A DNA stretch of 64,000 nt from Xiphydria camelus (lineage: Eukaryota > Arthropoda > Insecta > Hymenoptera > Xiphydriidae), in assembly GCA_963678675.1 (NCBI GenBank), contig OY783198.1, forward strand, positions 20,694,684 through 20,758,683. Reading direction: 5' to 3'. The notes beneath the pieces are model-generated. The model searched no databases. It saw nothing but the letters and a program-made list of their open reading frames with translations, and was not told where the DNA came from. The translations under genes and the position numbers were made by a program. Position 1 is the first letter of the stretch. The number at the start of each line of letters is the position of its first letter. Below are positions 38,488 through 53,300 of the stretch, piece by piece.

Positions 38488-41400
38488 ACGAAAATGATAT
38501 ATTTATTGAGGAAATCTCAACGGAACACCGAGATATCGATGATTTCTTGCGGAAAAAAATATTTCTTTATACACAAAATCAGCGTTATTTCATATTTCCT
38601 TTGAGATCTCGACCAAATAACCGTGCTTTTCGGAATCAGCGTAAAAAAATACATCGGATAGGGTGGTCGAGATTCCAATTCCGAAGATTTTCATTTTTCG
38701 AAAAAATTGACAATTTCTGTAAGGTCGGGACCTTACAGAAAATGCGATTTTTCGCAAAAATCGAAATCTCTGGAATCGAATTCTCGACCATCCTATCTTA
38801 TGTATTTTTTCGCGCTGATTACGAAAATGATATATTTATTGAGGAAATCTCAACGGAACACCGAGATATCGATGATTTCTTGCGGAAAAAAAAATTTCTT
38901 TATACACAAAATCAGCGTTATTTCATATTTCCTTTGAGATTTCGACCAAATAACCGTGCTTTTCGGAATCAGCGTAAAAAAATACATCGGATAGGGTGGT
39001 CGAGATTCCAATTCCGAAGATTTTCATTTTTCGAAAAAATTGACAATTTCTGTAAGGTCGGGACCTTACAGAAAATGCGATTTTTCGCAAAAATCGAAAT
39101 CTCTGGAATCGAATTCTCGACCATCCTATCTTATGTATTTTTTCGCGCTGATTACGAAAATGATATATTTATTGAGGAAATCTCAACGGAACACCGAGAT
39201 ATCGATGATTTCTTGCGGAAAAAAAAATTTCTTTATACACAAAATCAGCGTTATTTCATATTTCCTTTGAGATCTCGACCAAATAACCGTGCTTTTCGGA
39301 ATCAGCGTAAAAAAATACATCGGATAGGGTGGTCGAGATTCCAATTCCGAAGATTTTCATTTTTCGAAAAAATTGACAATTTCTGTAAGGTCGGGACCTT
39401 ACAGAAAATGCGATTTTTCGCAAAAATCGAAATCTCTGGAATCGAATTCTCGACCATCCTATCTTATGTATTTTTTCGCGCTGATTACGAAAATGATATA
39501 TTTATTGAGGAAATCTCAACGGAACACCGAGATATCGATGATTTCTTGCGGAAAAAAAAATTTCTTTATACACAAAATCAGCGTTATTTCATATTTCCTT
39601 TGAGATCTCGACCAAATAACCGTGCTTTTCGGAATCAGCGTAAAAAAATACATCGGATAGGGTGGTCGAGATTCCAATTCCGAAGATTTTCATTTTTCGA
39701 AAAAATTGACAATTTCTGTAAGGTCGGGACCTTACAGAAAATGCGATTTTTCGCAAAAATCGAAATCTCTGGAATCGAATTCTCGACCATCCTATCTTAT
39801 GTATTTTTTTACGCTGACTACGAAAATGATATATTTATTGAGGAAATCTCAACGGAACACCGAGATATCGATGATTTCTTGCGGAAAAAAATATTTCTTT
39901 ATACACAAAATCTGCGTTATTTCATATTTCCTTTGAGATCTCGACCAAATAACCGTGCTTTTCGGAATCAGCGTAAAAAAATACATCGGATAGGGTGGTC
40001 GAGATTCCAATTCCGAAGATTTTCATTTTTCGAAAAAATTGACAATTTCTGTAAGGTCGGGACCTTACAGAAAATGCGATTTTTCGCAAAAATCGAAATC
40101 TCTGGAATCGAATTCTCGACCATCCTATCTTATGTATTTTTTCGCGCTGATTACGAAAATGATATATTTATTGAGGAAATCTCAACGGAACACCGAGATA
40201 TCGATGATTTCTTGCGGAAAAAAAAATTTCTTTATACACAAAATCAGCGTTATTTCATATTTCCTTTGAGATCTCGACCAAATAACCGTGCTTTTCGGAA
40301 TCAGCGTAAAAAAATACATCGGATAGGGTGGTCGAGATTCCAATTCCGAAGATTTTCATTTTTCGAAAAAATTGACAATTTCTGTAAGGTCGGGACCTTA
40401 CAGAAAATGCGATTTTTCGCAAAAATCGAAATCTCTGGAATCGAATTCTCGACCATCCTATCTTATGTATTTTTTCGCGCTGATTACGAAAATGATATAT
40501 TTATTGAGGAAATCTCAACGGAACACCGAGATATCGATGATTTCTTGCGGAAAAAAAAATTTCTTTATACACAAAATCAGCGTTATTTCATATTTCCTTT
40601 GAGATCTCGACCAAATAACCGTGCTTTTCGGAATCAGCGTAAAAAAATACATCGGATAGGGTGGTCGAGATTCCAATTCCGAAGATTTTCATTTTTCGAA
40701 AAAATTGACAATTTCTGTAAGGTCGGGACCTTACAGAAAATGCGATTTTTCGCAAAAATCGAAATCTCTGGAATCGAATTCTCGACCATCCTATCTTATG
40801 TATTTTTTCGCGCTGATTACGAAAATGATATATTTATTGAGGAAATCTCAACGGAACACCGAGATATCGATGATTTCTTGCGGAAAAAAAAATTTCTTTA
40901 TACACAAAATCAGCGTTATTTCATATTTCCTTTGAGATCTCGACCAAATAACCGTGCTTTTCGGAATCAGCGTAAAAAAATACATCGGATAGGGTGGTCG
41001 AGATTCCAATTCCGAAGATTTTCATTTTTCGAAAAAATTGACAATTTCTGTAAGGTCGGGACCTTACAGAAAATGCGATTTTTCGCAAAAATCGAAATCT
41101 CTGGAATCGAATTCTCGACCATCCTATCTTATGTATTTTTTTACGCTGACTACGAAAATGATATATTTATTGAGGAAATCTCAACGGAACACCGAGATAT
41201 CGATGATTTCTTGCGGAAAAAAATATTTCTTTATACACAAAATCTGCGTTATTTCATATTTCCTTTGAGATCTCGACCAAATAACCGTGCTTTTCGGAAT
41301 CAGCGTAAAAAAATACATCGGATAGGGTGGTCGAGATTCCAATTCCGAAGATTTTCATTTTTCGAAAAAATTGACAATTTCTGTAAGGTCGGGACCTTAC

Positions 41401-41663
41401 AGAAAATGCGATTTTTCGCAAAAATCGAAATCTCTGGAATCGAATTCTCGACCATCCTATCTTATGTATTTTTTCGCGCTGATTACGAAAATGATATATT
41501 TATTGAGGAAATCTCAACGGAACACCGAGATATCGATGATTTCTTGCGGAGAAAAAAATTTCTTTATACACAAAATCAGCGTTATTTCATATTTCCTTTG
41601 AGATCTCGACCAAATAACCGTGCTTTTCGGAATCAGCGTAAAAAAATACATAAGATAGGGTGA
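38355..41663 (+). repeat. E-type 10-mer block, copy 2: J-Q, A(F), A, A, T, A, A, A, T, E
   Basis: Counterpart of the block at 16149, with GATATCG in its last unit (41528-41534). Confidence 0.92.
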
Positions 41664-41796
41664 TCCAGAATTCGATTCCAGAGATTTCGATTTTTGCGAA
41701 AAATCTAAGGGGTATGCCTTAGATTTTTTGCAAAAATCGAAATGTCTGGAATCGAATTCTCGACCATCCTATCTTATGTATTTTTTCGCGCTGATT
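41631..41796. repeat. J palindrome 11 (J-L)
   Basis: Standard J palindrome, preceded by E and followed by V at 42016. Confidence 0.95.
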
Positions 41797-44700
41797 ACGA
41801 AAATGATATATTTATTGAGGAAATCTCAACGGAACACCGAGATATCGATGATTTCTTGCGGAAAAAAATATTTCTTTATACACAAAATCTGCGTTATTTC
41901 ATATTTCCTTTGAGATCTCGACCAAATAACCGTGCTTTTCGGAATCAGCGTAAAAAAATACATCGGATAGGGTGGTCGAGATTCCAATTCCGAAGATTTT
42001 CATTTTTCGAAAAAATTGACAATTTCTGTAAGGTCGGGACCTTACAGAAAATGCGATTTTTCGCAAAAATCGAAATCTCTGGAATCGAATTCTCGACCAT
42101 CCTATCTTATGTATTTTTTCGCGCTGATTACGAAAATGATATATTTATTGAGGAAATCTCAACGGAACACCGAGGTATCGATGATTTCTTGCGGAAAAAA
42201 AAATTTCTTTATACACAAAATCAGCGTTATTTCATATTTCCTTTGAGATCTCGACCAAATAACCGTGCTTTTCGGAATCAGCGTAAAAAAATACATCGGA
42301 TAGGGTGGTCGAGATTCCAATTCCGAAGATTTTCATTTTTCGAAAAAATTGACAATTTCTGTAAGGTCGGGACCTTACAGAAAATGCGATTTTTCGCAAA
42401 AATCGAAATCTCTGGAATCGAATTCTCGACCATCCTATCTTATGTATTTTTTTACGCTGACTACGAAAATGATATATTTATTGAGGAAATCTCAACGGAA
42501 CACCGAGATATCGATGATTTCTTGCGGAAAAAAATATTTCTTTATACACAAAATCTGCGTTATTTCATATTTCCTTTGAGATCTCGACCAAATAACCGTG
42601 CTTTTCGGAATCAGCGTAAAAAAATACATCGGATAGGGTGGTCGAGATTCCAATTCCGAAGATTTTCATTTTTCGAAAAAATTGACAATTTCTGTAAGGT
42701 CGGGACCTTACAGAAAATGCGATTTTTCGCAAAAATCGAAATCTCTGGAATCGAATTCTCGACCATCCTATCTTATGTATTTTTTCGCGCTGATTACGAA
42801 AATGATATATTTATTGAGGAAATCTCAACGGAACACCGAGATATCGATGATTTCTTGCGGAAAAAAAAATTTCTTTATACACAAAATCAGCGTTATTTCA
42901 TATTTCCTTTGAGATCTCGACCAAATAACCGTGCTTTTCGGAATCAGCGTAAAAAAATACATCGGATAGGGTGGTCGAGATTCCAATTCCGAAGATTTTC
43001 ATTTTTCGAAAAAATTGACAATTTCTGTAAGGTCGGGACCTTACAGAAAATGCGATTTTTCGCAAAAATCGAAATCTCTGGAATCGAATTCTCGACCATC
43101 CTATCTTATGTATTTTTTCGCGCTGATTACGAAAATGATATATTTATTGAGGAAATCTCAACGGAACACCGAGATATCGATGATTTCTTGCGGAAAAAAA
43201 AATTTCTTTATACACAAAATCAGCGTTATTTCATATTTCCTTTGAGATCTCGACCAAATAACCGTGCTTTTCGGAATCAGCGTAAAAAAATACATCGGAT
43301 AGGGTGGTCGAGATTCCAATTCCGAAGATTTTCATTTTTCGAAAAAATTGACAATTTCTGTAAGGTCGGGACCTTACAGAAAATGCGATTTTTCGCAAAA
43401 ATCGAAATCTCTGGAATCGAATTCTCGACCATCCTATCTTATGTATTTTTTTACGCTGACTACGAAAATGATATATTTATTGAGGAAATCTCAACGGAAC
43501 ACCGAGATATCGATGATTTCTTGCGGAAAAAAATATTTCTTTATACACAAAATCTGCGTTATTTCATATTTCCTTTGAGATCTCGACCAAATAACCGTGC
43601 TTTTCGGAATCAGCGTAAAAAAATACATCGGATAGGGTGGTCGAGATTCCAATTCCGAAGATTTTCATTTTTCGAAAAAATTGACAATTTCTGTAAGGTC
43701 GGGACCTTACAGAAAATGCGATTTTTCGCAAAAATCGAAATCTCTGGAATCGAATTCTCGACCATCCTATCTTATGTATTTTTTCGCGCTGATTACGAAA
43801 ATGATATATTTATTGAGGAAATCTCAACGGAACACCGAGATATCGATGATTTCTTGCGGAAAAAAAAATTTCTTTATACACAAAATCAGCGTTATTTCAT
43901 ATTTCCTTTGAGATCTCGACCAAATAACCGTGCTTTTCGGAATCAGCGTAAAAAAATACATCGGATAGGGTGGTCGAGATTCCAATTCCGAAGATTTTCA
44001 TTTTTCGAAAAAATTGACAATTTCTGTAAGGTCGGGACCTTACAGAAAATGCGATTTTTCGCAAAAATCGAAATCTCTGGAATCGAATTCTCGACCATCA
44101 TATCTTATGTATTTTTTCGCGCTGATTACGAAAATGATATATTTATTGAGGAAATCTCAACGGAACACCGAGATATCGATGATTTCTTGCGGAAAAAAAT
44201 ATTTCTTTATACACAAAATCAGCGTTATTTCATATTTCCTTTGAGATCTCGACCAAATAACCGTGCTTTTCGGAATCAGCGTAAAAAAATACATCGGATA
44301 GGGTGGTCGAGATTCCAATTCCGAAGATTTTCATTTTTCGAAAAAATTGACAATTTCTGTAAGGTCGGGACCTTACAGAAAATGCGATTTTTCGCAAAAA
44401 TCGAAATCTCTGGAATCGAATTCTCGACCATCCTATCTTATGTATTTTTTCGCGCTGATTACGAAAATGATATATTTATTGAGGAAATCTCAACGGAACA
44501 CCGAGATATCGATGATTTCTGGCGGAAAAAAAAATTTCTTTATACACAAAATCAGCGTTATTTCATATTTCCTTTGAGATCTCGACCAAATAACCGTGCT
44601 TTTCGGAATCAGCGTAAAAAAATACATCGGATAGGGTGGTCTAGATTCCAATTCCGAAGATTTTCATTTTTCGAAAAAATTGACAATTTCTGTAAGGTCG

Positions 44701-44972
44701 GGACCTTACAGAAAATGCGATTTTTCGCAAAAATCGAAATCTCTGGAATCGAATTCTCGACCATCATATCTTATGTATTTTTTCGCGCTGATTACGAAAA
44801 TGATATATTTATTGAGGAAATCTCAACGGAACACCGAGATATCGATGATTTCTTGCGGAAAAAAATATTTCTTTATACACAAAATCAGCGTTATTTCATA
44901 TTTCCTTTGAGATCTCGACCAAATAACCGTGCTTTTCGGAATCAGCGTAAAAAAATACATAAGATAGGGTGA
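41664..44972 (+). repeat. 10-mer block, copy 4: J-L, V, T, A, A, T, A, K, G, K
   Basis: Same unit order and marks as the block at 12840; counterpart of 19458 in the super-repeat. Confidence 0.92.
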
Positions 44973-45105
44973 TCCAGAATTCGATTCCAGAGATTTCGAT
45001 TTTTGCGAAAAATCTAAGGGGTATGCCTTAGATTTTTTGCAAAAATCGAAATGTCTGGAATCGAATTCTCGACCATCCTATCTTATGTATTTTTTCGCGC
45101 TGATT
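44940..45105. repeat. J palindrome 12 (J-Q)
   Basis: Standard J palindrome, preceded by K. Confidence 0.95.
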
Positions 45106-46949
45106 ACGAAAATGATATATTTATTGAGGAAATCTCAACGGAACACCGAGATATCGATGATTTCTTGCGGAAAAAAATATTTCTTTATACACAAAATCAG
45201 CGTTATTTCATATTTCCTTTGAGATCTCGACCAAATAACCGTGCTTTTCGGAATCAGCGTAAAAAAATACATCGGATAGGGTGGTCGAGATTCCAATTCC
45301 GAAGATTTTCATTTTTCGAAAAAATTGACAATTTCTGTAAGGTCGGGACCTTACAGAAAATGCGATTTTTCGCAAAAATCGAAATCTCTGGAATCGAATT
45401 CTCGACCATCCTATCTTATGTATTTTTTCGCGCTGATTACGAAAATGATATATTTATTGAGGAAATCTCAACGGAACACCGAGATATCGATGATTTCTTG
45501 CGGAAAAAAAAATTTCTTTATACACAAAATCAGCGTTATTTCATATTTCCTTTGAGATTTCGACCAAATAACCGTGCTTTTCGGAATCAGCGTAAAAAAA
45601 TACATCGGATAGGGTGGTCGAGATTCCAATTCCGAAGATTTTCATTTTTCGAAAAAATTGACAATTTCTGTAAGGTCGGGACCTTACAGAAAATGCGATT
45701 TTTCGCAAAAATCGAAATCTCTGGAATCGAATTCTCGACCATCCTATCTTATGTATTTTTTCGCGCTGATTACGAAAATGATATATTTATTGAGGAAATC
45801 TCAACGGAACACCGAGATATCGATGATTTCTTGCGGAAAAAAAAATTTCTTTATACACAAAATCAGCGTTATTTCATATTTCCTTTGAGATCTCGACCAA
45901 ATAACCGTGCTTTTCGGAATCAGCGTAAAAAAATACATCGGATAGGGTGGTCGAGATTCCAATTCCGAAGATTTTCATTTTTCGAAAAAATTGACAATTT
46001 CTGTAAGGTCGGGACCTTACAGAAAATGCGATTTTTCGCAAAAATCGAAATCTCTGGAATCGAATTCTCGACCATCCTATCTTATGTATTTTTTTACGCT
46101 GACTACGAAAATGATATATTTATTGAGGAAATCTCAACGGAACACCGAGATATCGATGATTTCTTGCGGAAAAAAATATTTCTTTATACACAAAATCTGC
46201 GTTATTTCATATTTCCTTTGAGATCTCGACCAAATAACCGTGCTTTTCGGAATCAGCGTAAAAAAATACATCGGATAGGGTGGTCGAGATTCCAATTCCG
46301 AAGATTTTCATTTTTCGAAAAAATTGACAATTTCTGTAAGGTCGGGACCTTACAGAAAATGCGATTTTTCGCAAAAATCGAAATCTCTGGAATCGAATTC
46401 TCGACCATCCTATCTTATGTATTTTTTCGCGCTGATTACGAAAATGATATATTTATTGAGGAAATCTCAACGGAACACCGAGATATCGATGATTTCTTGC
46501 GGAAAAAAAAATTTCTTTATACACAAAATCAGCGTTATTTCATATTTCCTTTGAGATCTCGACCAAATAACCGTGCTTTTCGGAATCAGCGTAAAAAAAT
46601 ACATCGGATAGGGTGGTCGAGATTCCAATTCCGAAGATTTTCATTTTTCGAAAAAATTGACAATTTCTGTAAGGTCGGGACCTTACAGAAAATGCGATTT
46701 TTCGCAAAAATCGAAATCTCTGGAATCGAATTCTCGACCATCATATCTTATGTATTTTTTCGCGCTGATTACGAAAATGATATATTTATTGAGGAAATCT
46801 CAACGGAACACCGAGATATCGATGATTTCTTGCGGAAAAAAATATTTCTTTATACACAAAATCAGCGTTATTTCATATTTCCTTTGAGATCTCGACCAAA
46901 TAACCGTGCTTTTCGGAATCAGCGTAAAAAAATACATAAGATAGGGTGA
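44973..46949 (+). repeat. 6-mer block, copy 2: J-Q, A(F), A, T, A, K
   Basis: Counterpart of the block at 22767, 22,206 bp away. Confidence 0.9.
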
Positions 46950-47082
46950 TCCAGAATTCGATTCCAGAGATTTCGATTTTTGCGAAAAATCTAAGGGGTA
47001 TGCCTTAGATTTTTTGCAAAAATCGAAATGTCTGGAATCGAATTCTCGACCATCCTATCTTATGTATTTTTTCGCGCTGATT
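46917..47082. repeat. J palindrome 13 (J-L)
   Basis: Standard J palindrome, preceded by K, as at 24711. Confidence 0.95.
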
Positions 47083-50000
47083 ACGAAAATGATATATTTA
47101 TTGAGGAAATCTCAACGGAACACCGAGATATCGATGATTTCTTGCGGAAAAAAATATTTCTTTATACACAAAATCTGCGTTATTTCATATTTCCTTTGAG
47201 ATCTCGACCAAATAACCGTGCTTTTCGGAATCAGCGTAAAAAAATACATCGGATAGGGTGGTCGAGATTCCAATTCCGAAGATTTTCATTTTTCGAAAAA
47301 ATTGACAATTTCTGTAAGGTCGGGACCTTACAGAAAATGCGATTTTTCGCAAAAATCGAAATCTCTGGAATCGAATTCTCGACCATCCTATCTTATGTAT
47401 TTTTTCGCGCTGATTACGAAAATGATATATTTATTGAGGAAATCTCAACGGAACACCGAGGTATCGATGATTTCTTGCGGAAAAAAAAATTTCTTTATAC
47501 ACAAAATCAGCGTTATTTCATATTTCCTTTGAGATCTCGACCAAATAACCGTGCTTTTCGGAATCAGCGTAAAAAAATACATCGGATAGGGTGGTCGAGA
47601 TTCCAATTCCGAAGATTTTCATTTTTCGAAAAAATTGACAATTTCTGTAAGGTCGGGACCTTACAGAAAATGCGATTTTTCGCAAAAATCGAAATCTCTG
47701 GAATCGAATTCTCGACCATCCTATCTTATGTATTTTTTTACGCTGACTACGAAAATGATATATTTATTGAGGAAATCTCAACGGAACACCGAGATATCGA
47801 TGATTTCTTGCGGAAAAAAATATTTCTTTATACACAAAATCTGCGTTATTTCATATTTCCTTTGAGATCTCGACCAAATAACCGTGCTTTTCGGAATCAG
47901 CGTAAAAAAATACATCGGATAGGGTGGTCGAGATTCCAATTCCGAAGATTTTCATTTTTCGAAAAAATTGACAATTTCTGTAAGGTCGGGACCTTACAGA
48001 AAATGCGATTTTTCGCAAAAATCGAAATCTCTGGAATCGAATTCTCGACCATCCTATCTTATGTATTTTTTCGCGCTGATTACGAAAATGATATATTTAT
48101 TGAGGAAATCTCAACGGAACACCGAGATATCGATGATTTCTTGCGGAAAAAAAAATTTCTTTATACACAAAATCAGCGTTATTTCATATTTCCTTTGAGA
48201 TCTCGACCAAATAACCGTGCTTTTCGGAATCAGCGTAAAAAAATACATCGGATAGGGTGGTCGAGATTCCAATTCCGAAGATTTTCATTTTTCGAAAAAA
48301 TTGACAATTTCTGTAAGGTCGGGACCTTACAGAAAATGCGATTTTTCGCAAAAATCGAAATCTCTGGAATCGAATTCTCGACCATCCTATCTTATGTATT
48401 TTTTCGCGCTGATTACGAAAATGATATATTTATTGAGGAAATCTCAACGGAACACCGAGATATCGATGATTTCTTGCGGAAAAAAAAATTTCTTTATACA
48501 CAAAATCAGCGTTATTTCATATTTCCTTTGAGATCTCGACCAAATAACCGTGCTTTTCGGAATCAGCGTAAAAAAATACATCGGATAGGGTGGTCGAGAT
48601 TCCAATTCCGAAGATTTTCATTTTTCGAAAAAATTGACAATTTCTGTAAGGTCGGGACCTTACAGAAAATGCGATTTTTCGCAAAAATCGAAATCTCTGG
48701 AATCGAATTCTCGACCATCCTATCTTATGTATTTTTTTACGCTGACTACGAAAATGATATATTTATTGAGGAAATCTCAACGGAACACCGAGATATCGAT
48801 GATTTCTTGCGGAAAAAAATATTTCTTTATACACAAAATCTGCGTTATTTCATATTTCCTTTGAGATCTCGACCAAATAACCGTGCTTTTCGGAATCAGC
48901 GTAAAAAAATACATCGGATAGGGTGGTCGAGATTCCAATTCCGAAGATTTTCATTTTTCGAAAAAATTGACAATTTCTGTAAGGTCGGGACCTTACAGAA
49001 AATGCGATTTTTCGCAAAAATCGAAATCTCTGGAATCGAATTCTCGACCATCCTATCTTATGTATTTTTTCGCGCTGATTACGAAAATGATATATTTATT
49101 GAGGAAATCTCAACGGAACACCGAGATATCGATGATTTCTTGCGGAAAAAAAAATTTCTTTATACACAAAATCAGCGTTATTTCATATTTCCTTTGAGAT
49201 CTCGACCAAATAACCGTGCTTTTCGGAATCAGCGTAAAAAAATACATCGGATAGGGTGGTCGAGATTCCAATTCCGAAGATTTTCATTTTTCGAAAAAAT
49301 TGACAATTTCTGTAAGGTCGGGACCTTACAGAAAATGCGATTTTTCGCAAAAATCGAAATCTCTGGAATCGAATTCTCGACCATCATATCTTATGTATTT
49401 TTTCGCGCTGATTACGAAAATGATATATTTATTGAGGAAATCTCAACGGAACACCGAGATATCGATGATTTCTTGCGGAAAAAAATATTTCTTTATACAC
49501 AAAATCAGCGTTATTTCATATTTCCTTTGAGATCTCGACCAAATAACCGTGCTTTTCGGAATCAGCGTAAAAAAATACATCGGATAGGGTGGTCGAGATT
49601 CCAATTCCGAAGATTTTCATTTTTCGAAAAAATTGACAATTTCTGTAAGGTCGGGACCTTACAGAAAATGCGATTTTTCGCAAAAATCGAAATCTCTGGA
49701 ATCGAATTCTCGACCATCCTATCTTATGTATTTTTTCGCGCTGATTACGAAAATGATATATTTATTGAGGAAATCTCAACGGAACACCGAGATATCGATG
49801 ATTTCTGGCGGAAAAAAAAATTTCTTTATACACAAAATCAGCGTTATTTCATATTTCCTTTGAGATCTCGACCAAATAACCGTGCTTTTCGGAATCAGCG
49901 TAAAAAAATACATCGGATAGGGTGGTCTAGATTCCAATTCCGAAGATTTTCATTTTTCGAAAAAATTGACAATTTCTGTAAGGTCGGGACCTTACAGAAA

Positions 50001-50258
50001 ATGCGATTTTTCGCAAAAATCGAAATCTCTGGAATCGAATTCTCGACCATCATATCTTATGTATTTTTTCGCGCTGATTACGAAAATGATATATTTATTG
50101 AGGAAATCTCAACGGAACACCGAGATATCGATGATTTCTTGCGGAAAAAAATATTTCTTTATACACAAAATCAGCGTTATTTCATATTTCCTTTGAGATC
50201 TCGACCAAATAACCGTGCTTTTCGGAATCAGCGTAAAAAAATACATAAGATAGGGTGA
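46950..50258 (+). repeat. 10-mer block, copy 5: J-L, V, T, A, A, T, A, K, G, K
   Basis: Same unit order and marks as the block at 12840; counterpart of 24744. Confidence 0.92.
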
Positions 50259-50391
50259 TCCAGAATTCGATTCCAGAGATTTCGATTTTTGCGAAAAATC
50301 TAAGGGGTATGCCTTAGATTTTTTGCAAAAATCGAAATGTCTGGAATCGAATTCTCGACCATCCTATCTTATGTATTTTTTCGCGCTGATT
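50226..50391. repeat. J palindrome 14 (J-Q)
   Basis: Standard J palindrome, preceded by K; it opens the longest block in the window. Confidence 0.95.
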
Positions 50392-53300
50392 ACGAAAATG
50401 ATATATTTATTGAGGAAATCTCAACGGAACACCGAGATATCGATGATTTCTTGCGGAAAAAAATATTTCTTTATACACAAAATCAGCGTTATTTCATATT
50501 TCCTTTGAGATCTCGACCAAATAACCGTGCTTTTCGGAATCAGCGTAAAAAAATACATCGGATAGGGTGGTCGAGATTCCAATTCCGAAGATTTTCATTT
50601 TTCGAAAAAATTGACAATTTCTGTAAGGTCGGGACCTTACAGAAAATGCGATTTTTCGCAAAAATCGAAATCTCTGGAATCGAATTCTCGACCATCCTAT
50701 CTTATGTATTTTTTCGCGCTGATTACGAAAATGATATATTTATTGAGGAAATCTCAACGGAACACCGAGATATCGATGATTTCTTGCGGAAAAAAAAATT
50801 TCTTTATACACAAAATCAGCGTTATTTCATATTTCCTTTGAGATTTCGACCAAATAACCGTGCTTTTCGGAATCAGCGTAAAAAAATACATCGGATAGGG
50901 TGGTCGAGATTCCAATTCCGAAGATTTTCATTTTTCGAAAAAATTGACAATTTCTGTAAGGTCGGGACCTTACAGAAAATGCGATTTTTCGCAAAAATCG
51001 AAATCTCTGGAATCGAATTCTCGACCATCCTATCTTATGTATTTTTTCGCGCTGATTACGAAAATGATATATTTATTGAGGAAATCTCAACGGAACACCG
51101 AGATATCGATGATTTCTTGCGGAAAAAAAAATTTCTTTATACACAAAATCAGCGTTATTTCATATTTCCTTTGAGATCTCGACCAAATAACCGTGCTTTT
51201 CGGAATCAGCGTAAAAAAATACATCGGATAGGGTGGTCGAGATTCCAATTCCGAAGATTTTCATTTTTCGAAAAAATTGACAATTTCTGTAAGGTCGGGA
51301 CCTTACAGAAAATGCGATTTTTCGCAAAAATCGAAATCTCTGGAATCGAATTCTCGACCATCCTATCTTATGTATTTTTTTACGCTGACTACGAAAATGA
51401 TATATTTATTGAGGAAATCTCAACGGAACACCGAGATATCGATGATTTCTTGCGGAAAAAAATATTTCTTTATACACAAAATCTGCGTTATTTCATATTT
51501 CCTTTGAGATCTCGACCAAATAACCGTGCTTTTCGGAATCAGCGTAAAAAAATACATCGGATAGGGTGGTCGAGATTCCAATTCCGAAGATTTTCATTTT
51601 TCGAAAAAATTGACAATTTCTGTAAGGTCGGGACCTTACAGAAAATGCGATTTTTCGCAAAAATCGAAATCTCTGGAATCGAATTCTCGACCATCCTATC
51701 TTATGTATTTTTTCGCGCTGATTACGAAAATGATATATTTATTGAGGAAATCTCAACGGAACACCGAGATATCGATGATTTCTTGCGGAAAAAAAAATTT
51801 CTTTATACACAAAATCAGCGTTATTTCATATTTCCTTTGAGATCTCGACCAAATAACCGTGCTTTTCGGAATCAGCGTAAAAAAATACATCGGATAGGGT
51901 GGTCGAGATTCCAATTCCGAAGATTTTCATTTTTCGAAAAAATTGACAATTTCTGTAAGGTCGGGACCTTACAGAAAATGCGATTTTTCGCAAAAATCGA
52001 AATCTCTGGAATCGAATTCTCGACCATCCTATCTTATGTATTTTTTCGCGCTGATTACGAAAATGATATATTTATTGAGGAAATCTCAACGGAACACCGA
52101 GATATCGATGATTTCTTGCGGAAAAAAAAATTTCTTTATACACAAAATCAGCGTTATTTCATATTTCCTTTGAGATCTCGACCAAATAACCGTGCTTTTC
52201 GGAATCAGCGTAAAAAAATACATCGGATAGGGTGGTCGAGATTCCAATTCCGAAGATTTTCATTTTTCGAAAAAATTGACAATTTCTGTAAGGTCGGGAC
52301 CTTACAGAAAATGCGATTTTTCGCAAAAATCGAAATCTCTGGAATCGAATTCTCGACCATCCTATCTTATGTATTTTTTCGCGCTGATTACGAAAATGAT
52401 ATATTTATTGAGGAAATCTCAACGGAACACCGAGATATCGATGATTTCTTGCGGAAAAAAAAATTTCTTTATACACAAAATCAGCGTTATTTCATATTTC
52501 CTTTGAGATCTCGACCAAATAACCGTGCTTTTCGGAATCAGCGTAAAAAAATACATCGGATAGGGTGGTCGAGATTCCAATTCCGAAGATTTTCATTTTT
52601 CGAAAAAATTGACAATTTCTGTAAGGTCGGGACCTTACAGAAAATGCGATTTTTCGCAAAAATCGAAATCTCTGGAATCGAATTCTCGACCATCCTATCT
52701 TATGTATTTTTTTACGCTGACTACGAAAATGATATATTTATTGAGGAAATCTCAACGGAACACCGAGATATCGATGATTTCTTGCGGAAAAAAATATTTC
52801 TTTATACACAAAATCTGCGTTATTTCATATTTCCTTTGAGATCTCGACCAAATAACCGTGCTTTTCGGAATCAGCGTAAAAAAATACATCGGATAGGGTG
52901 GTCGAGATTCCAATTCCGAAGATTTTCATTTTTCGAAAAAATTGACAATTTCTGTAAGGTCGGGACCTTACAGAAAATGCGATTTTTCGCAAAAATCGAA
53001 ATCTCTGGAATCGAATTCTCGACCATCCTATCTTATGTATTTTTTCGCGCTGATTACGAAAATGATATATTTATTGAGGAAATCTCAACGGAACACCGAG
53101 ATATCGATGATTTCTTGCGGAAAAAAAAATTTCTTTATACACAAAATCAGCGTTATTTCATATTTCCTTTGAGATCTCGACCAAATAACCGTGCTTTTCG
53201 GAATCAGCGTAAAAAAATACATCGGATAGGGTGGTCGAGATTCCAATTCCGAAGATTTTCATTTTTCGAAAAAATTGACAATTTCTGTAAGGTCGGGACC

